64,000 nt of DNA from Lunatimonas sp. (lineage in GTDB: Bacteria > Bacteroidota > Bacteroidia > Cytophagales > Cyclobacteriaceae): the NCBI RefSeq assembly GCF_020832325.1, contig NZ_JAFIEU010000043.1, forward strand, positions 62,001-126,000, written 5' to 3'. The notes under the pieces are model-generated. The model was not told where the DNA came from. It worked only from the letters and a program-made list of their open reading frames with translations, and ran no database searches. Numbering within the stretch: the stretch's first letter is position 1; each line of letters begins with the position of its first letter. This document shows positions 45,315-54,690 of this stretch, piece after piece. The translations under genes and the position numbers were made by a program.

Positions 45315-46685
45315 CTAGTCACGGTGTGGAAACGTAAGGGTAAAAACAGAACCGGTTCCTTTTTGGGAAACTACATCGATGGTGCCCTGATGTAGCTGTA
45401 CGATTTTTTTCGTAAGGGACAGGCCAATGCCATTACCCTCCACCACAAATTGGTTCTCTCCCCGAAAAAAGGGATCAAAAATCCTTGCCACATCTGCTTC
45501 CGAAATGCCTACGCCAGCATCTTTAAATCGTATACAGATCTCCCGTTCATCAAAACCCAAACTGACCTCCACCGATTTGTCGGGAGAAAACTTGCAGGAA
45601 TTTTCCATCAGATTGATAAAAGCCACTTTGAGCAGGTACTCGTTTCCGACCAAGGAGACGTCCTGATCGTCTTCGTAATCCTCATCAATCCGGAGGTGCA
45701 CGTTGTATGCTGCATTCAGGCGACGGACCTCAATGCTGGCGTCCAGAAGCACCTCATCCAACCGAATATTTTTGAAGGAAATCTCCGCCGGGTCATAGCT
45801 TGCTTTGGCAAAATCAAACAGGGTGTTGGAAAGCTTCACAAGTTTGGCTGCATCTGACCTGACTAACGAAATAATCCGAAGGTACTCCGCCGTGGAGCGT
45901 TGTTTCTCCATGGCCAGGTCCAACTCGGCTATCATTGCAGCCAGCGGTGTGCGGAGTTCGTGAGAAATACTGGAAACAAAATTCTTTTGAGATTCAAAGG
46001 AAGTCTCCAAACGATCGAGCATCTCATTGAAAGTATTGGCCAAATGGCTCAGTTCGTCCTTCTCTGTAGACTCATACAGGCGCAGACCCAAGTTGGATGC
46101 TGAAATCCGATTGACGTTACCGATCATCTCCTTCACCGGGCTAAGCGCTTTCGCTGAAAAATACCTACCCAAAAAATAGATTCCTAATATCGAAAGGAAG
46201 AAAACCCATACACTGCTTCGAAGCTGATTGGACAGCTTATTAAAGCCATACCCATCAAACGCCGCAGCCGTGATGCCATACTTCTCACCACCTACTTGAA
46301 ACACAATACCTACTACCTGCCAATCGTCCTGATAAAACCGGATGATTCCATTCTTAAAGATACTGGCCAGCATCTCGGGGGTTTCTTTCACAAAATCGAT
46401 ATCGACAGCGTCGTGGTATAGCAAAGATGAATGGACATCGTATATCGCAACCTCGACTTCGTTTAAAATCTCCCTATTGCTTCTGTAAATGTCCTGAAGA
46501 GTCGTCGCATCCACTTTGGCGTTAAAAAAAAGATTCGCCTTGGTAAGCGCCTCCTTTTCCAACAGATCGTAAAACTCCTTTTCCCTGCTTTTCTTGGAAT
46601 GAATGTATAGCACACCAGCAAAAATAAACAGTACCGCTGCAGATAGAAGGGTAAATAATATCGATAGCTTGGATCTAATGGTCAT
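45315..46685 (-). CDS. HAMP-domain sensor histidine kinase
   Basis: A 456-residue membrane kinase. Helices lie near 9-29 and 155-175 and frame a ~125-residue periplasmic sensor. A HAMP linker (about 178-230) leads to the dimerisation domain with the phospho-acceptor His242 in SISHELRTPLAAM. The ATPase domain has the N-box NLMENSCKFSPD, G1 KDAGVGISEADVARIFDPFF and G2 GNGIGLSLTKKIV. ATG 46685 is preferred over a TTG at 46691. The gene overlaps the preceding response regulator by 11 bases, so the pair is co-translated. The signal is unknown. The efflux operon 1 kb upstream is a possible but unproved target. Confidence 0.94.
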   Translation of the reverse strand: MTIRSKLSILFTLLSAAVLFIFAGVLYIHSKKSREKEFYDLLEKEALTKANLFFNAKVDATTLQDIYRSNREILNEVEVAIYDVHSSLLYHDAVDIDFVKETPEMLASIFKNGIIRFYQDDWQVVGIVFQVGGEKYGITAAAFDGYGFNKLSNQLRSSVWVFFLSILGIYFLGRYFSAKALSPVKEMIGNVNRISASNLGLRLYESTEKDELSHLANTFNEMLDRLETSFESQKNFVSSISHELRTPLAAMIAELDLAMEKQRSTAEYLRIISLVRSDAAKLVKLSNTLFDFAKASYDPAEISFKNIRLDEVLLDASIEVRRLNAAYNVHLRIDEDYEDDQDVSLVGNEYLLKVAFINLMENSCKFSPDKSVEVSLGFDEREICIRFKDAGVGISEADVARIFDPFFRGENQFVVEGNGIGLSLTKKIVQLHQGTIDVVSQKGTGSVFTLTFPHRD

Positions 46686-47397
46686 TTTCAAGTGGCGGTT
46701 TATCTACGAATCCCTTCCCATATCCCTCCATTAGGATGAACCCCATTCCAGATTTCGTATGGATCAATTTTGAATCAAAATCCTTCTCAATTTTTTTCCG
46801 AAGATAGTTGATATAGACATCGATGAAGTTTGTCCCCGTATCAAAATGGGTATCCCAAACGTTTTCAGCAATCTCGGCTCTTGAAATCACCCGTTCAGGA
46901 TGTTGCATGAGGTAGGCCAATAGTTTGAATTCTTTTGGGGTTAGTCTGATTTCCCGCGATTGCCGCACCAATACCTTGGTGTCTAAATTCATTTGAAGAT
47001 CTGCATAGGTCAATACACTGCCAGGCGCAGGATCTTGGCTCTTTCTTTTTAGCAAAGCCCGGATACGAACAATAAGCTCCCGCATTTCAAAAGGCTTCAC
47101 GAGATAATCATCTGCTCCGGCATCAAACCCCTCTACCTTGTCATCTGTAGTCCCCAAGGCCGTCAGCATGATCACCGGCAAATTGGGATAGACCTGACGG
47201 ATTTCCCTACATAGGTCGATCCCGTTGATCTTTGGAAGGATAATATCCATGACAACCAGGTCGTAGTCTTTTTGTCCGATCAATTTTCGCGCAAAAAATC
47301 CATCGTATGCGACATCCGCTACATACCCTTTTTCCTCCAATCCTCGTTTTATCAAATCGGAAACCCGCGCGTCATCTTCGACAATCAATAGTTTCAT
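46675..47397 (-). CDS. OmpR-family response regulator
   Basis: A 240-residue two-component regulator. The receiver domain (1-115) begins MKLLIVEDDARVSD and has the phospho-acceptor Asp51 in DLVVMDIILP and the conserved Lys in DYLVKPFEMRELI. The C-terminal winged helix (about 135-230) includes LTPKEFKLLAYLMQHP and the recognition region NFIDVYINYLRKKIE, typical of OmpR/PhoB. It is translated with the kinase at 45315-46685. ATG 47397 is used; a TTG at 47412 would add 5 residues. It is close to CusR/CopR-like Bacteroidota regulators, but metal sensing is not shown. Confidence 0.94.
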   Translation of the reverse strand: MKLLIVEDDARVSDLIKRGLEEKGYVADVAYDGFFARKLIGQKDYDLVVMDIILPKINGIDLCREIRQVYPNLPVIMLTALGTTDDKVEGFDAGADDYLVKPFEMRELIVRIRALLKRKSQDPAPGSVLTYADLQMNLDTKVLVRQSREIRLTPKEFKLLAYLMQHPERVISRAEIAENVWDTHFDTGTNFIDVYINYLRKKIEKDFDSKLIHTKSGMGFILMEGYGKGFVDKPPLENDH

Positions 47398-47493
47398 TCT
47401 TGGGCTATTCAATTAAATTTATTTCCGAAAGGAAATCCATTCAGTAAAGTTCTTCAATAAATTAACAACCTGCTATAAAAATCCAACATACGT

Positions 47494-47525
47494 AAAAAAC
47501 CCCAAGGACAATATCCTTGGGGTTT
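47494..47525 (-). terminator. Rho-independent terminator of the RND efflux operon
   Basis: Read on the - strand, AACCCCAAGGA and TCCTTGGGGTT form an 11-base stem with a 5-base loop, followed by a run of T on the - strand (six A on + at 47494-47499). It is placed about 35 bases after the RND stop codon. Confidence 0.85.
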
Positions 47526-47560
47526 GAACACTTAAAAAACCACCAACCTTTAATAAAATC

Positions 47561-50500
47561 TTATTTTAGCCGTCTGAAGGCCATGCTAACTTTGTCTGTC
47601 AGCAAGTACATCACCGGTACTATTACTAACGTTAAAAAGGTAGCAAAGGTTAGACCAAAAATTACTGTCCAAGCCATGGGGCCCCAAAAATCTGCGTTGT
47701 CTCCTCCTGTATAGAATTGTGGGTCAAACGAAGACATCAGGGTACTGAAGTTAATATTCATTCCCAGCGCAAGGGGGATCAATCCCAACACCGTGGTGAT
47801 CGCAGTAAGTAACACAGGCCGCAATCTCGTCTTTCCTCCCTGTATGATACTGCCCAACAGGTCCTCATAGGGAAGGAACTCTCCTTCTTGAATACCCAGC
47901 TCTTCCCGTTTCCGTTCTCTGACCAAATTGGTATAATCAATTAGTACGATGGCATTGTTCACCACTACTCCTGCGAGAGAGATGATCCCGATCCCTGTCA
48001 TGATGATCACAAAATCCATGTTAAAGGCAACTAGGCCCAAAAACACGCCAATTGTACTGAATACAACTGAACCCATGATAATAAACGGACTGGCAATGGA
48101 ATTAAATTGTGCCACGATGATCAGGAAAATAACAGAAATCGCTATTAGTAACGCCCTGGTAAGAAACTCCGCAGACTTGGCCTGCTCCTCTTGTTCTCCG
48201 GTAAATCGAACCGTTATGCCATCTGGAACCTCCACGTTATTGAACAAGGCCTGAATGCGCTGATTGATCTCCGTTGCATTGTAGCCATCGGTCACGTTCG
48301 AAGACAGGGTGATCACCCGGTTTAGGTCCTTTCGCTTGACGGATCCAAACGTGGAGCTATATTCCAAATCCGCAACGGCTGAAATCGGAATCTCCTTCAG
48401 GTTACCAAATTTATCCCGAAAGTTAATCTTCTTGTTTATCAGTGCTGCTACGTCATAGCGATGCTCGTCTGCAAGCCGCAACTGGATGGGATAGTCGTCC
48501 TCTCCTTCTTTGTATTTGGAGACCTCCAGACCGAACAAGGCTGTACGCAGCTCTGTGGCAATCGTATTTGTAGACAATCCGAATCGTCGTGCATTCTCTC
48601 GGTTGATATTTACAATCAACTCCGGATTGCCCGATTCCAGATCAGACTTCAACTCTTCAATACCTTCAATATTTGCTTCGTTGATAATGGTACGGGCATC
48701 GGTCACAAACTCAACCAGATTCTCAAATACCTCTCCGCTAATTTCAATGTTAATTGGCTTGCCTACCGGAGGTCCCGCAGCCTGCTTGCCAACGGTAATT
48801 TGAACGCCCGGAAACCCCTCTGCTAGATCCCTGATTTCATCCATGATCCGGTTCGTATTGATTCCCTCCCGGAATTGATACTCTACGAAAGCCAGGGTTA
48901 CCTTTGCTTTGTGAGGCGTAGCTGCACCACTTGGTCCTTCCATCGCATCACCGGTACCCTCCCCTATCTGGGTGATCACCGACTCGATGATGTGCCCGTA
49001 AGGAGCAAGGACCTGCGAAAGCTGATGCTCAAAATCCTTGACCAATGAATTGGTGGATTCGATATCCGTCCCGATGGGTTTCTCCAAATAAATGTTCACC
49101 AGTGCCGGTTGGTTATCCGGAAAGAAAAGGACCTGAGGAGCTCTTACACCCAATAAAAAGATGGAAAACACCAACAGCAGAACGGTGCCTCCAAAAAAGA
49201 GGAAGGGGTTTTTGCCTTTCAGTGCCACGACCAACGTCTTCTCATAGAAATTCTCCAATGCAGCGAGAAATACGTTTTGAAACCAAACGATTGCCCTTCG
49301 CATGAGAAATACGTTTACCAAGGTCAGCAAAGCAATCAACACGAGAGAATTGGCCAGAATCATGTAGCCAGGGAAATACAGCAGTACCCCCAATAGTGCC
49401 GAAATAGCAGCAAAAGTAACCTGCTTTTTCTTTGGCTTATCCTTGGTCAGATCCTGCACCTTCATGTACATAGCCGTGAGAACCGGATTGATCACCAGTG
49501 CCACAAACAGGGACGAGGATAGCACCACAATCAAGGTAATGGGTAAATACTTCATGAACTCGCCCACAATATCATCCCAAAATGCCAATGGCAGAAAGGC
49601 CGCCAAAGTAGTCGCTGTAGAGGTAATAATCGGCCACGCCACTTCTCCCACTCCTTCCTTCGCTGCCTGAATCGATGACTTGCCTTCCTGCATCAAGCGG
49701 TAAATATTCTCCACCACTACGATGCCATTGTCTACCAGCATTCCCAACGCCAAAATAAGCGAAAACAACACCATCAAATTCAGTGTGATTCCAAATGCAT
49801 TCAACACCAAAAAGGAAATGAACATAGATAGCGGAATGGCGATGCCCACAAACAGTGCATTCCGAAATCCCAAGAAAAACATGAGAACCAACACCACAAA
49901 GATAACTCCCAAGATGATGCTGTTTTCCAGATCTTTCACCTGGGCGCGGGTCGTTTTGGATTGATCGTTGGTGATAGATATCTCCAAATCATCTGGAAAA
50001 CGCTGAGCTTTTGCCTTGTCTATGATCTTCTTGATTTCATCTGAAGCATCCAACAGGTTTTCGCCACTTCGCTTGACCACATTCACCGTCACTACCGGCA
50101 GTTGCTTGCTGCGTGCATAGCTTTCCCGTTCCTTGAAGGTATCCCGTACAACGGCAACGTCACGAACGTAGACTATCTTACTCTCCTCGGTTTTGACGAT
50201 CACATCCTCTATCTCTCGGGCTGCAGCAAATTCTCCCGTAATTCGTAGTGACCTCCGAAAGTCCCCTGAAAGCAAATTTCCTCCGGAGATGGTGATGTTC
50301 TCAGCCCTTACGGCATCTGATATATCCGAGAAGGTAACGCCCATCGCCTCCATCTTAAAGATATCGGCATCGATGCGGATTTCTCGTTCCACGGTTCCAC
50401 GCAGTTCAGCCTTGGATACTTGCGGCAATTTCTCAATTTCATCCTCTAGAAATTCTCCAAATTTCTTCAGCTCAACTTCCGAGTAATCACCGGATATATT

Positions 50501-50962
50501 GATGTTCATGATCGGGAAATCCGACGTATTTATTTCTAACACATCCGGATCGCGATCCAAGTCGGTCGGCAGCTCACTTTTCGACTTATCTACTGCGTCC
50601 TTGACATCCTGTAACGCCTTGGAGATATCCACATTAGGATTAAACTCAACCACAATCGACGAAAAATCCTGCACGGAGGTGGAGCGAATGTCCTTGATAT
50701 TGTTGATTGACTTCAGCTCTTTTTCAATCGGTCTGGTAATCAAATTCTCCATATCCACGGGTGAATTCCCCGGATAAGCTGTACCTACATACACAGTCGG
50801 TATCACCACCTCCGGAAAGCTTTCCTTTGGCATGGTAGTATAAGCCATTATGCCCAAAAATGCGATGATAAACGTCAAGATCACCACCGATGTTCGGTTA
50901 CTGACAGCCAAGGTAGACAGGCCAAACTCCCTTGTCACCTCTTTCTTATTTCTCTGCTCCAT
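47561..50962 (-). CDS. RND efflux transporter permease (AcrB/HAE1 family)
   Basis: A 1,133-residue inner-membrane proton-driven pump with the 12-helix duplicated RND architecture: helices near 30-50 and 355-480, then again in the second half, and two large periplasmic loops. The TM4 signature ALGMLVDNGIVVVENIY carries the Asp used for proton transfer, and GTAYPGNSPVDMENLITRP marks the first porter domain. It has ~70 more residues than AcrB, mostly the extra hydrophobic segment near 500-545. It exports hydrophobic compounds through the partner adaptor (10 bases upstream) and TolC-like channel. The end of the operon is a terminator. Confidence 0.95.
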   Translation of the reverse strand: MEQRNKKEVTREFGLSTLAVSNRTSVVILTFIIAFLGIMAYTTMPKESFPEVVIPTVYVGTAYPGNSPVDMENLITRPIEKELKSINNIKDIRSTSVQDFSSIVVEFNPNVDISKALQDVKDAVDKSKSELPTDLDRDPDVLEINTSDFPIMNINISGDYSEVELKKFGEFLEDEIEKLPQVSKAELRGTVEREIRIDADIFKMEAMGVTFSDISDAVRAENITISGGNLLSGDFRRSLRITGEFAAAREIEDVIVKTEESKIVYVRDVAVVRDTFKERESYARSKQLPVVTVNVVKRSGENLLDASDEIKKIIDKAKAQRFPDDLEISITNDQSKTTRAQVKDLENSIILGVIFVVLVLMFFLGFRNALFVGIAIPLSMFISFLVLNAFGITLNLMVLFSLILALGMLVDNGIVVVENIYRLMQEGKSSIQAAKEGVGEVAWPIITSTATTLAAFLPLAFWDDIVGEFMKYLPITLIVVLSSSLFVALVINPVLTAMYMKVQDLTKDKPKKKQVTFAAISALLGVLLYFPGYMILANSLVLIALLTLVNVFLMRRAIVWFQNVFLAALENFYEKTLVVALKGKNPFLFFGGTVLLLVFSIFLLGVRAPQVLFFPDNQPALVNIYLEKPIGTDIESTNSLVKDFEHQLSQVLAPYGHIIESVITQIGEGTGDAMEGPSGAATPHKAKVTLAFVEYQFREGINTNRIMDEIRDLAEGFPGVQITVGKQAAGPPVGKPINIEISGEVFENLVEFVTDARTIINEANIEGIEELKSDLESGNPELIVNINRENARRFGLSTNTIATELRTALFGLEVSKYKEGEDDYPIQLRLADEHRYDVAALINKKINFRDKFGNLKEIPISAVADLEYSSTFGSVKRKDLNRVITLSSNVTDGYNATEINQRIQALFNNVEVPDGITVRFTGEQEEQAKSAEFLTRALLIAISVIFLIIVAQFNSIASPFIIMGSVVFSTIGVFLGLVAFNMDFVIIMTGIGIISLAGVVVNNAIVLIDYTNLVRERKREELGIQEGEFLPYEDLLGSIIQGGKTRLRPVLLTAITTVLGLIPLALGMNINFSTLMSSFDPQFYTGGDNADFWGPMAWTVIFGLTFATFLTLVIVPVMYLLTDKVSMAFRRLK

Positions 50963-50971
50963 AATGTAATC

Positions 50972-52105
50972 TTAAGTGGTAGCAATTTTTACGGGCGTGT
51001 TGTTTCCAACTTCTCGGAATCCCTTGTCTACAAGCTGCTCATTCCCCTCCAATCCTTCGAGCACCTCTGTCTGATCACCTTGGGTCATTCCTCGTTTCAA
51101 GTAGCGTTTCACAGCATTGCCCTGCTCCACTACAAAAACGTAATCACCATTGTTATCCTGCAAGATCAGGTAGCTGGGTACCACTACTGCATCGTCTCGG
51201 TGATAATCATTGATCCGGAGTACAGAGATCATGTTTGGCTTCACCAACGGCATGGATGGAAGAAATACCTCTACTTTAAAGGTTCGGTTATTGGGATTGA
51301 TGACCGCACCCACCGCACTTACCTTGGTTTCCAATCGCCGATCAATGGACGGGAAAATAACCTCGACAGAATCTCCTCGCTGCAAAACCCCGACGTATTT
51401 TTCAGAAACATCTCCCTCGATAAATAAATCACTCTCGCCTACAAAGTTTAGCATAGGAGACCCTGGCTGCACCAGCTCACCTAATCTAACCATGACACTT
51501 TCCACGGTTCCGTCAAAGGGAGCCCGAACCACCGTCCGATCTTTTTGAGTTTGTAGGGAAGCCAGAGACTTCTCTAGGTTTTCCTTTCGGTTTTTAACCT
51601 CCAGGAACTGAATCTCCGTTCCAATTTGCTGATCCCAAAGCCTCTTCTGGCGTTCGTACAGTACTTCTGCCAACTCCAACTGGCTACGAAGTTCATCGAT
51701 GTTTCGGTCCACAGATTCCGCATCAATTCGGGCCAATACCTGCCCTCTCTTCACTTGCATTCCTTCAACGGCAGATACCTCCTGAATGCGACCAGCGACT
51801 TCTGCACTGATATTCACATTTTTCTTGGAAAGAACCGAACCGGTAACTTCGACAAAGTGAGAGAAGTATCCCCTCCGTGGAGTCACGGTAGTTATCAGCA
51901 CCTCCTTACGCTGGGACCTGCCATACGTAGGGTCCAAAGCAGCAATTTCAGCTACCAATGCATCCATCTTGACCTTTAACTCCGCTGCCTCTTTTTGGTA
52001 GCGCTCCAGTTCCGATTTTTTCTCTGACAGCTCGTCGCCCTTCTTTTCACAGGCAATGGAAATGGTCAGAAGACCGACTAGTAAAAATAAATGATAGGTT
52101 TTCAT
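50972..52105 (-). CDS. RND efflux periplasmic adaptor (HlyD/MFP family)
   Basis: A 377-residue lipoprotein adaptor linking the RND pump to the outer-membrane channel. The N-terminus has a lipobox (TISIAC at residue 19), then a coiled coil (about 25-60), and the barrel-sandwich hybrid with SAEVAGRIQEVSAVEGMQV and later VRAPFDGTVESVMVRLGELV, typical of MFPs. The second helical hairpin is near 110-165. It is 9 bases before the pump gene. The 132-base gap between it and the TolC-like gene contains a REP-like palindrome. Confidence 0.93.
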   Translation of the reverse strand: MKTYHLFLLVGLLTISIACEKKGDELSEKKSELERYQKEAAELKVKMDALVAEIAALDPTYGRSQRKEVLITTVTPRRGYFSHFVEVTGSVLSKKNVNISAEVAGRIQEVSAVEGMQVKRGQVLARIDAESVDRNIDELRSQLELAEVLYERQKRLWDQQIGTEIQFLEVKNRKENLEKSLASLQTQKDRTVVRAPFDGTVESVMVRLGELVQPGSPMLNFVGESDLFIEGDVSEKYVGVLQRGDSVEVIFPSIDRRLETKVSAVGAVINPNNRTFKVEVFLPSMPLVKPNMISVLRINDYHRDDAVVVPSYLILQDNNGDYVFVVEQGNAVKRYLKRGMTQGDQTEVLEGLEGNEQLVDKGFREVGNNTPVKIATT

Positions 52106-52136
52106 CTTTTAATAATTGTCTTTGTTTGGTGGTATG

Positions 52137-52152
52137 CCTGCCTATCGGCAGG
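52137..52152. repeat. REP-like palindrome between the TolC-like and adaptor genes
   Basis: CCTGCC and GGCAGG form a 6-base stem around TATC. The core resembles the palindromes at 25540-25562 and 62180-62202. It sits inside the efflux operon, where such hairpins may affect mRNA decay. Confidence 0.5.
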
Positions 52153-52237
52153 TTATGGACTTTGCAGTGAAAGGTACGCCTTCAGCGATGGAAGACTGAA
52201 TCCTGCTCTATCCTATGGTTTGGTTTGTGATTTGCGG

Positions 52238-53635
52238 TTACTTTAAAATACCCAATGATTTTTCAACCTCTACCTGAGCGATCAGCGCATCGTACAAAGC
52301 CGAATAATAATTGGTTTCGGCCTCCTTCAGTGCTGCGTCGGCTTCGACCAACTCAAAGTTAGACCCTACTCCCTCCTGATATTTGATCTTGGTCATGTTA
52401 AATACTTCGCTGGCAAGCTCTCTGTTTTCACGCTGTACCTCTAGAGCCTTGATGGCGTTCTTTAAATTTTGCTTGGATTGAAGCGCCTCTATTTTGATGC
52501 TTTGCTCTGTATTGAACTTCAGGTTTTCCAACTGTCTGATCTGAACCCTATTCTGTTGGATTGCATAACTTTTACGAAGTCCGTCAAACACCGGAATGCT
52601 TACCCTAAGCCCGGCAAAGGAGGAAGAAAACCAGCGATCCGCTTGGTACACATTTCGAAAATTCTGCGCACCTGTAACCCGCTGAAAGGTCCCAAAAGCC
52701 GTCACGTTGGGAATGTACTGTACTTGGTTGTTTTTCAGGTCCAACGTGGCCAGCTCGATGTTTTTCTCCAGTTGGTTGATTTCTACCCGATTGGATATCT
52801 CACCCTCCAACAGCGAAAAGACCGCCCCATCTTCCAAAGCCAGGTTATCCAGCGACTCTTCCAAAAACACTTCGTATTCGAAGGGAACCCCAAGCTGCAA
52901 TTTCAACAGTTGCTTACTGACCTCAATAGCGGAAATCAACCTGTCAAACTCCGTAGACACATTGTTGTACTGTACCTTAATCCGGGATATGTCCAATTTC
53001 TCAGCAAATCCGGCCTCGTACATCGCAGTGGTCTCGTCCATCAGCTGCTTTAGCCGCTTCATATTACTTTCTATCAAACCCTTCCGCTCTTCGTTTACCA
53101 ACACGGTATAGTAGGCCTTTTTGACGTTTTCAACCACATCTATCTCTGCCTTTTCCTTGTCAAAATCCGTCAACTGCTTGAGGGTTCTCGCGGCCTTCAA
53201 TCCGACAAAGTAGGACCCGTTGAAAATCATCTGCTCCACCGTGGAAGTCAAACTCGACTGGTAATTCACCGCAAACGGAATAACCGTTACATCCGACGGC
53301 TGCTCGCTAGGTGGCGGCCCATTTGGATCACCTTCTCCGCCGCCCCCCAGGAAATCACCCGCCTCTGCCGGCAAAATGATCAATGGTGGCTGAAGGTTCT
53401 TGGTAAATTCCAACGTACTGTTTATTTGTGGTAATCCTTGAGCCCGCTGCTCGCCAATAATTCCTTTCGAAATCAGCACTTCCAATTGGGCATTCTTGGC
53501 CTCCACGTTGTTTTCCAATGCGTAGCGGATACTCTCTTCCAGCGTAAGACGAATCGTCTCCTGCGCAAAAAGACTGCCCGGTATATACCAAAGCAGCATG
53601 CCTAGAAATAAAATTAAGGGTCGTTTGTGTATCAT
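52238..53635 (-). CDS. TolC family outer-membrane efflux protein
   Basis: A 465-residue outer-membrane channel of the TolC/OEP family. Signal peptide about 1-24 (ending LFAQ). The first half begins with TLEESIRYALENN, the usual OEP helix, and the protein consists mainly of long alpha-helices. Two related OEP repeats are seen at about 30-250 and 265-455. An unusual Gly/Pro-rich stretch is at about 95-112 (GGGGEGDPNGPPPSEQPS). It lies 5 bases after the TetR gene and is expressed with it. Confidence 0.93.
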   Translation of the reverse strand: MIHKRPLILFLGMLLWYIPGSLFAQETIRLTLEESIRYALENNVEAKNAQLEVLISKGIIGEQRAQGLPQINSTLEFTKNLQPPLIILPAEAGDFLGGGGEGDPNGPPPSEQPSDVTVIPFAVNYQSSLTSTVEQMIFNGSYFVGLKAARTLKQLTDFDKEKAEIDVVENVKKAYYTVLVNEERKGLIESNMKRLKQLMDETTAMYEAGFAEKLDISRIKVQYNNVSTEFDRLISAIEVSKQLLKLQLGVPFEYEVFLEESLDNLALEDGAVFSLLEGEISNRVEINQLEKNIELATLDLKNNQVQYIPNVTAFGTFQRVTGAQNFRNVYQADRWFSSSFAGLRVSIPVFDGLRKSYAIQQNRVQIRQLENLKFNTEQSIKIEALQSKQNLKNAIKALEVQRENRELASEVFNMTKIKYQEGVGSNFELVEADAALKEAETNYYSALYDALIAQVEVEKSLGILK

Positions 53636-53640
53636 GTTTG

Positions 53641-54249
53641 TTAAAGCTGATGGTTCATCTGTTCTTGATAGGCTACTCTTCCTTTTTCGGTAAATATCCC
53701 ATATAGGAAATGTTCAAACATCTGTAGTTGGATTTCGCCCAAGTTTACTTTCACAGGATTAAATCTGGACGGGTCCAGCAATAAAGATATCTGTTCCAGG
53801 CGCATCAGTGCCAATAACCGGGAGTTGATTTCGGGCCTGAAATACCCCAGCGCTTTCCCTCTTTCCATCAAATCCTCTAAATTCCGGATGGCATATTCTT
53901 CCTTGAACTGCTCAAAAAGGGCCCAACTCTCTGGGTAATACCTTTTGATCTCATTCAACACCATCGGGTGCATATCCGTAAACCGCTCTCGTAGAAACCT
54001 CGAAAACTCAATAAGGTGCTCGATAACACCATCTGCATCCACCTCCATATCTTTGAGTTTGCAGGCATTTTTTTCCAGTTCCCGAAAAAAAGTCTCATAA
54101 ACCAGTTCTTTCTTATCTTTGAATTCCTGGTATATGGTCTTCTTTGAAATTCCGGCCTCTCTGGCTATCCGATCCATCGTAACCGATTTGATCCCGGCGG
54201 CTGAAAACTCCCGAATCGCCACTGCGATTATCTTATCTCTTGTTTCCAA
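53641..54249 (-). CDS. TetR/AcrR family transcriptional regulator
   Basis: A ~202-residue regulator with the TetR helix-turn-helix at about 5-50 (VTMDRIAREAGISKKTIYQEF, residues ~22-42), followed by an all-helical ligand domain. It is the first gene of the efflux operon, probably its repressor. The reading frame is open back to TTG 54306, but the extra 19 residues do not look like TetR. TTG 54249 gives METRDKII, the usual TetR start, so it is preferred. A candidate operator is at 54531-54546. The exact start is uncertain. Confidence 0.9.
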   Translation of the reverse strand: METRDKIIAVAIREFSAAGIKSVTMDRIAREAGISKKTIYQEFKDKKELVYETFFRELEKNACKLKDMEVDADGVIEHLIEFSRFLRERFTDMHPMVLNEIKRYYPESWALFEQFKEEYAIRNLEDLMERGKALGYFRPEINSRLLALMRLEQISLLLDPSRFNPVKVNLGEIQLQMFEHFLYGIFTEKGRVAYQEQMNHQL

Positions 54250-54530
54250 TTCGTTTCGTCTCGTAAATATCAGACCAAAAACTCTGGAAACCCACGGAAG
54301 GTTCAAAGTTTCCGTAGTTTTTTACAGAATATTTGCTTTTTGAACTATCGAATCAGGCCCATTTTACCACTATTTATTCTAAAATTGAACAAATATCCAC
54401 ATTTTATATCTACAAAAGTTCAGCCTCACCATTTATCTGATCTATTTTTCTGAGTCTGAAAAAAATATCCTGTAAGTTGTTTTGCTGACGGTCCCTGCAC
54501 CTAAATCAGCTACGGAAACCTTTTTTTAGT

Positions 54531-54546
54531 TGTTCGAAATCGAACA
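54531..54546. promoter_or_regulatory. Candidate operator (16-base palindrome)
   Basis: TGTTCG-AAAT-CGAACA is a perfect inverted repeat in the divergent region between the TetR gene and purL. Its size and symmetry fit a TetR-type operator, although it is about 280 bases from the proposed TetR start. Sequence match only. Confidence 0.35.
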
Positions 54547-54647
54547 TAAATGAATCACACTGACACAAAAATGAACAGAGATCGCAAACGCTTTGTGGCT
54601 CTTTCAAATAGTTAGAAATTCACATACCGTATTTTCCACCCTTTTCT

Positions 54648-54655
54648 TACCTTTG
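54648..54655 (+). promoter_or_regulatory. Candidate promoter -7 element of purL
   Basis: TACCTTTG is a full match to the Bacteroidota -7 element. Initiation near 54662 would give a ~29-base leader before the ATG at 54691. This supports that ATG over the GTG at 54655, which lies inside the promoter. No clear -33 element is visible. Confidence 0.5.
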
Positions 54656-54690
54656 TGGCTCAAAAATCTCGCTATTCAATCCATTCAGCT

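Larger units (their letters stand above)
54307..54690. other. 384-base divergent control region between the efflux operon and purL
   Basis: There is no credible gene. It holds the upstream region of the TetR gene (leftward) and of purL (rightward). Notable elements are the palindrome at 54531-54546, a perfect -7 box at 54648-54655, and the 10-base repeat CTTTGTGGCT at 54591-54600 and 54651-54660, exactly 60 bases apart. Confidence 0.7.

Noticed and set aside
54250-54306. N-terminal extension of the TetR gene
   Set aside because: The frame is open to TTG 54306, but the added residues do not resemble TetR proteins.
54591-54660. CTTTGTGGCT repeated 60 bases apart upstream of purL
   Set aside because: Only two 10-base copies; no array and no third copy, so it is not a CRISPR or iteron set. 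One copy overlaps the -7 box.
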